37,703 bases of DNA from Deltaproteobacteria bacterium. Its GTDB lineage: Bacteria; Desulfobacterota; Desulfarculia; Adiutricales; Adiutricaceae. This document shows, piece by piece, positions 35,041 to 37,703 of this stretch. Each line of letters opens with the position of its first letter. Position 1 is the first letter of the stretch. The notes under the pieces are model-generated. The model was not told the origin of the DNA and did no database searches. It saw nothing but the letters and a program-made list of their open reading frames with translations. Location: positions 1-37,703 of the forward strand of contig JAISRZ010000031.1 in the NCBI GenBank assembly GCA_031273455.1, read 5' to 3'. A program made the position numbers and the translations under genes.

Positions 35041-36018
35041 CTAAACAAATGGTAGATAAATCTTCTCCAAAACCTCGCGCCACTCGCTTTTTAGATCGCT
35101 ATAAGCCGTGATCCCCCCGCCGCTCCGAAAGAAAAACTGGCCATCGACTTTTTCGATAAAGCGGATCAAGACCCCGGAATCGAGGGTTTCCCCGTCAAAG
35201 ACCCCAAAGACCCCGGTGTAATAGCCCCGGGGTCCCTTTTCGGCCCGCCGTATTATCCTTAAGGTGGATTCCTTGGGGGCCCCCGAGCAAGAGCCGGCGG
35301 GTAAGGTCTTAAAGATGATATCCCCTAACCGGGCCCGATAATCCTGGCCCAAAACCCCGGTTATCTCGGAGGAGACTTGGAGGATCTCCCGTTGCTTAGT
35401 TTTAATCTTCTCTATATAGCGATAACGACTAACCCTAACCTCTTTGGCGCTTAAGCTAAGATCATTCCGCAAAAGATCGACGATGGTGGCGTGCTCCGCC
35501 GTTTCCTTAAAGTCGTTTAAGATAATCTCCGCGGCCCCAGGGATGGCCGCGTTAATGGTGCCCTTCATGGGGCAAGAGCTTATCCGACCATTTTGGATTA
35601 AAACAAACCGTTCCGGGGAAAAGCAGACAAAGTCTTCGGGGACATACAGTTGATAAGGGGCCGCGCTGGCCCCAAAGATCGCCTCCATTCCTAAAGCGCG
35701 GTTAATGGGGGTGGCCACGGTCAGATTCACTAGATAACTATCCCCCCGCTTTAAGCCAGCCATAACCGTCTGGAACCGCGGCGTGTATTCCTCTAAGGTT
35801 AGGGGGCTAACTTCCAAGACTGGGTTAGGAGGTAGAGGGCCGGAAGGTTTTTTGTTCCCCTGGCCATGAATCTCAAAAAAAACCTCCTCTTGGTCTAAGG
35901 GGTCAGGGATGATAAAGCCTTGGGTCAGCTCAAAGTTCACGGCGAAAAGGAAGGGCCGGCCAGCTTTTCCCAGACGGTTCATCTCTTGGCGGATATGGTC
36001 GGGGTTAACGCGCTCCAC
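35041..36018 (-). CDS. pabB: Aminodeoxychorismate synthase component I
   Basis: 325 aa. The chorismate-binding domain is complete: VPEDFVCFSPERFVLI, catalytic lysine in SCPMKGT, ATIVDLLRNDLS, TLPAGSCSGAPKESTLRIIR, and RGYYTGVFGVFDGE...VLIRFI. It lacks the ~120-residue N-terminal part of E. coli PabB and of TrpE, fitting the short PabB type. With PabA it converts chorismate and glutamine to 4-amino-4-deoxychorismate for folate. GTG start at 36018 with GGAGG six nt upstream, overlapping pabA by 14 nt. Confidence 0.92.
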   Translation of the reverse strand: MERVNPDHIRQEMNRLGKAGRPFLFAVNFELTQGFIIPDPLDQEEVFFEIHGQGNKKPSGPLPPNPVLEVSPLTLEEYTPRFQTVMAGLKRGDSYLVNLTVATPINRALGMEAIFGASAAPYQLYVPEDFVCFSPERFVLIQNGRISSCPMKGTINAAIPGAAEIILNDFKETAEHATIVDLLRNDLSLSAKEVRVSRYRYIEKIKTKQREILQVSSEITGVLGQDYRARLGDIIFKTLPAGSCSGAPKESTLRIIRRAEKGPRGYYTGVFGVFDGETLDSGVLIRFIEKVDGQFFFRSGGGITAYSDLKSEWREVLEKIYLPFV

Positions 36019-36601
36019 TTGCGGCCTCCGTTTCCCCTAAAAAGTTTCGGAGTATCTGGGGGCCTAATGGGGTCAGGATGGACTCGGGGTGGAACTGGAC
36101 CCCGTGGAGATCGTAGGCGACGTGGCTAAGACCCATGATCCGCCCGCTTTCGTCTTTAGCGGTGACCTTCAGAGCCGAGGGCCAAGACCTATGGTCAATG
36201 GCCCAAGAGTGGTAGCGGCCAGCCTCAATGATTGGGGGGAGACCCTGAAAGACCCGGACGCTATTATCGAGCGTAACCTTGGATTTAACCCCGTGGAAAA
36301 CTTCTTTCAGGTTGACTAACCGGCCCCCAAAAACCTGGCCTAAGGCCTGGTGGCCTAAGCAAACCCCTAAAATAGGGGCCTTTCCGGCCCAAAGCTTGAT
36401 TAAGGGAAGAAGGTTAGTTGTTTCCGCGGGCGTCCCCGGCCCAGGGGACAGGATGATCCGGTCGTAGCCCCCAACGGCGCTTAGATCCGCCGCGTCGTTT
36501 AAGACAACGGTTAAAGAGTCGTTAGGGCCTAGGATCTCCTGGACCATCTGGGCCAGGTTGTAGGTAAAGGAATCGCGACAGTCAAAAATTAGTACCTTCA
36601 C
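36005..36601 (-). CDS. pabA: Aminodeoxychorismate synthase component II (glutamine amidotransferase)
   Basis: 198 aa, normal for PabA/TrpG. Class I amidotransferase triad: Cys81 in GVCLGHQALG, and His171 and Glu173 in VQFHPESIL. N-terminal MKVLIFDCRDSFTYNL and oxyanion LSPGPGTP are typical. It supplies ammonia from glutamine to PabB. GTG at 36601 with AGGAAGG upstream. It heads the pabA-pabB-pabC unit; the absence of other trp genes and the presence of PabC favour folate rather than tryptophan synthesis, although PabA can serve both. Confidence 0.92.
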   Translation of the reverse strand: MKVLIFDCRDSFTYNLAQMVQEILGPNDSLTVVLNDAADLSAVGGYDRIILSPGPGTPAETTNLLPLIKLWAGKAPILGVCLGHQALGQVFGGRLVNLKEVFHGVKSKVTLDNSVRVFQGLPPIIEAGRYHSWAIDHRSWPSALKVTAKDESGRIMGLSHVAYDLHGVQFHPESILTPLGPQILRNFLGETEAASGAR

Positions 36602-36888
36602 GGGAGCCTTCCTAGAGAATCCCCCATAAAAGCGTTAGGCCAAGTTTATTTAAACGGTGATTAAAGGGTTTTGGCCTATAGGCTCCTATCTTGGGGGTGG
36701 TTAGCGAATAACGCCCCCGAGCCAGACCAAAAGGAACTGACGCCGCGATCGCGGGTTTAGCGAGGGCCGGAAAAACCGAGTTAACGGGTTTCTGGCTTTA
36801 GATATGTTTAACGTCCCTAAACTACGCCTTAACCTTTCGCCTGTCAAGACCGCCCTTCTGGTCATCATAGCCACCTGGCGGGCTGGCC
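36602..36888. other. Intergenic gap upstream of pabA
   Basis: About 290 bases expected to hold the pabA promoter. The right end carries the first of two tandem 15-bp units (listed separately). No gene recognised. Confidence 0.4.
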
Positions 36889-36906
36889 TCATGGCGGGCT
36901 GGCCTC
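36876..36906. repeat. Tandem 15-bp repeat
   Basis: TGGCGGGCTGGCCTC occurs twice, separated by one base, at the 3' end of the endonuclease remnant. Confidence 0.7.
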
Positions 36907-36999
36907 TTTGGCCAGAATGACGTATCCGTTCACGGGGTAGTGGTCTGAAGGCATCGCGGCTATCAAGCGTTTGACTAAAGGGCTCGCTAGCTCTCTTTT
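36889..36999 (-). pseudogene. Remnant of an endonuclease/exonuclease/phosphatase-family gene
   Basis: A 36-codon frame between two stops reads ...VKRLIAAMPSDHYPVNGYVILA. The PSDHYPV block is the characteristic C-terminal motif of the endonuclease/exonuclease/phosphatase fold (Asp-His of the active site). No start codon or upstream domain is left; the frame begins inside the end of the PD-(D/E)XK gene. It appears to be the 3' stub of a gene replaced by the neighbouring element-like gene. Confidence 0.5.
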
Positions 37000-37703
37000 T
37001 TAGGGGATTTAGGAGCGAAAATGACCTTGATACGCTCGCCATGGCCGTAGACCGAAAGACCCAGGTCGATGATCTCCTGGGCTTTAAGTTCCAAAACGCC
37101 GTGATAGTCCTTAGTATTGATAACCTCAAGGGCTAGTTGGGCGGCTTTGGTCAAGTCGTTATCAATTTCCTCCTCTGAACTGGCTAACTGGGAGGTCGCG
37201 TTTTGGAAAATTTCCTCAATTTCTTCTTCGGGAAGTTTATCCCGGGCCGTCTTGGCTAAAACTTGATTTATCGTCTCTTCAGAGAGCGAAGTCACCGCGG
37301 CCTGAGCCAGAAGGTGGTTAGCCTCCGTCTTCGTTAAGTCTTTTTGGGGGTTAGCGGAGGTAATTTGATATATTTCCGCTGTTTTAAACCTTAGCCTGGC
37401 CGCCGCGGCCAAGCTCATATCCACTGTTTCTTTTGGCAGTTTTTCTATGGCCACGGCGGCCAATAGCTTATCCTCTTCCTTTGGTTTAAGTTTTAATTTA
37501 TTGGGACAATATTTTAACTCAATAATGAGATAGACCTCAGAACTGAGCTTAACGCAAAGGTCTAGTCGCCCCACAGCGCCTGGTAACTCGGTTCCCACCT
37601 CAAAACCTAGGGCCAAAAGAATCAATTGGACAAAGGCATGGAAGGTTTCCTCTCCTTTTGGCCTTTGGTGGTAAGAAATGGATCGGAAAAAGGCGCTAAA
37701 AAC
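36987..37703 (-). CDS. PD-(D/E)XK nuclease / AAA-ATPase-like protein, 5' end cut by window, with helical repeat insert
   Basis: The frame is open to the window edge, so the gene starts beyond it; at least 238 codons are visible. The beginning reads FFRSISYHQR...EETFHAFVQLILLALGFEV, the helix that precedes the nuclease core in this family. The core is GRLDLCV followed by VYLIIELKY (D...ExK). Between the core and the terminal VINTKDYHGVLEL...IDLGLSVYG segment lies an extra ~110 residues of Ala/Leu/Glu-rich helices in repeated units (for example LAAVAIEKLPKETVD and LAQAAVTSLSEETIN). The insert is absent from the family member at the left end of the window. Confidence 0.72.
   Translation of the reverse strand, partial: VFSAFFRSISYHQRPKGEETFHAFVQLILLALGFEVGTELPGAVGRLDLCVKLSSEVYLIIELKYCPNKLKLKPKEEDKLLAAVAIEKLPKETVDMSLAAAARLRFKTAEIYQITSANPQKDLTKTEANHLLAQAAVTSLSEETINQVLAKTARDKLPEEEIEEIFQNATSQLASSEEEIDNDLTKAAQLALEVINTKDYHGVLELKAQEIIDLGLSVYGHGERIKVIFAPKSPKKES

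Noticed and set aside
36701..37129. 142-codon minus-strand frame overlapping the PD-(D/E)XK gene and the endonuclease remnant
   Set aside because: It is in a different frame from both, is Arg/Ser-rich and unstructured in appearance, and the overlapping frames carry recognisable motifs.

Overview
The window reads as chromosome of a Gram-negative bacterium. Supporting genes are a lipopolysaccharide heptose gene (gmhA), an HtrA-type envelope protein, several Sec signal peptides and a type V autotransporter. The combination of small RRM proteins, a histone-H1-like protein, a deoxyhypusine-synthase-like gene beside gmhA and PD-(D/E)XK/AAA-ATPase-like proteins fits a host-associated member of the former Deltaproteobacteria (Desulfobacterota). 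That placement is an inference from gene content only. The standard genetic code fits, and GTG and TTG starts are common.

Layout: (a) 1-921, 3' part of a PD-(D/E)XK/AAA-ATPase-like gene. (b) 1890-5580, a minus-strand operon gmhA > DHS-like > secreted protein > HtrA. (c) About 5880-7840, an AT-rich accessory island with a PIN toxin/antitoxin pair and gene debris. (d) 8454-11567, minus strand: two RRM RNA-binding proteins, a HAD phosphatase and a PrmA-like methyltransferase. (e) 12059-15925, a large Eco57I-type DNA methyltransferase without an obvious partner. (f) 16118-19061, plus strand: a membrane-anchored protein and a spermidine-synthase-fold protein. (g) 19373-20230, an H1-like protein with a C-terminal helix-turn-helix, then 1.6 kb of non-coding DNA holding four copies of a ~40-bp AT-rich repeat next to mnmG. 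(h) 21872-27238, minus strand: acidic protein > secreted protein > mnmG, with pyruvate kinase upstream. (i) 28440-34340, an LRR autotransporter locus with signs of repeated rearrangement. (j) 34406-36601, pabA-pabB-pabC for p-aminobenzoate (folate). (k) 36889-37703, an endonuclease remnant and a second, partial PD-(D/E)XK/AAA-ATPase-like gene.

The most unusual points are as follows. The HtrA protein keeps His and Asp but has Tyr where the catalytic Ser belongs. The LRR autotransporter frame is cut by one TAA at a conserved Leu position. A foreign-looking HTH-ImmA/PIN module is bracketed by two ~205-bp copies of the autotransporter 3' end and terminator, and its PIN gene ends at the right-hand junction. 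The autotransporter 5' leader also exists as a second, decayed copy. Together these suggest a former tandem array of autotransporter genes partly replaced by a toxin-antitoxin-like module. No CRISPR array, rRNA or tRNA was recognised.
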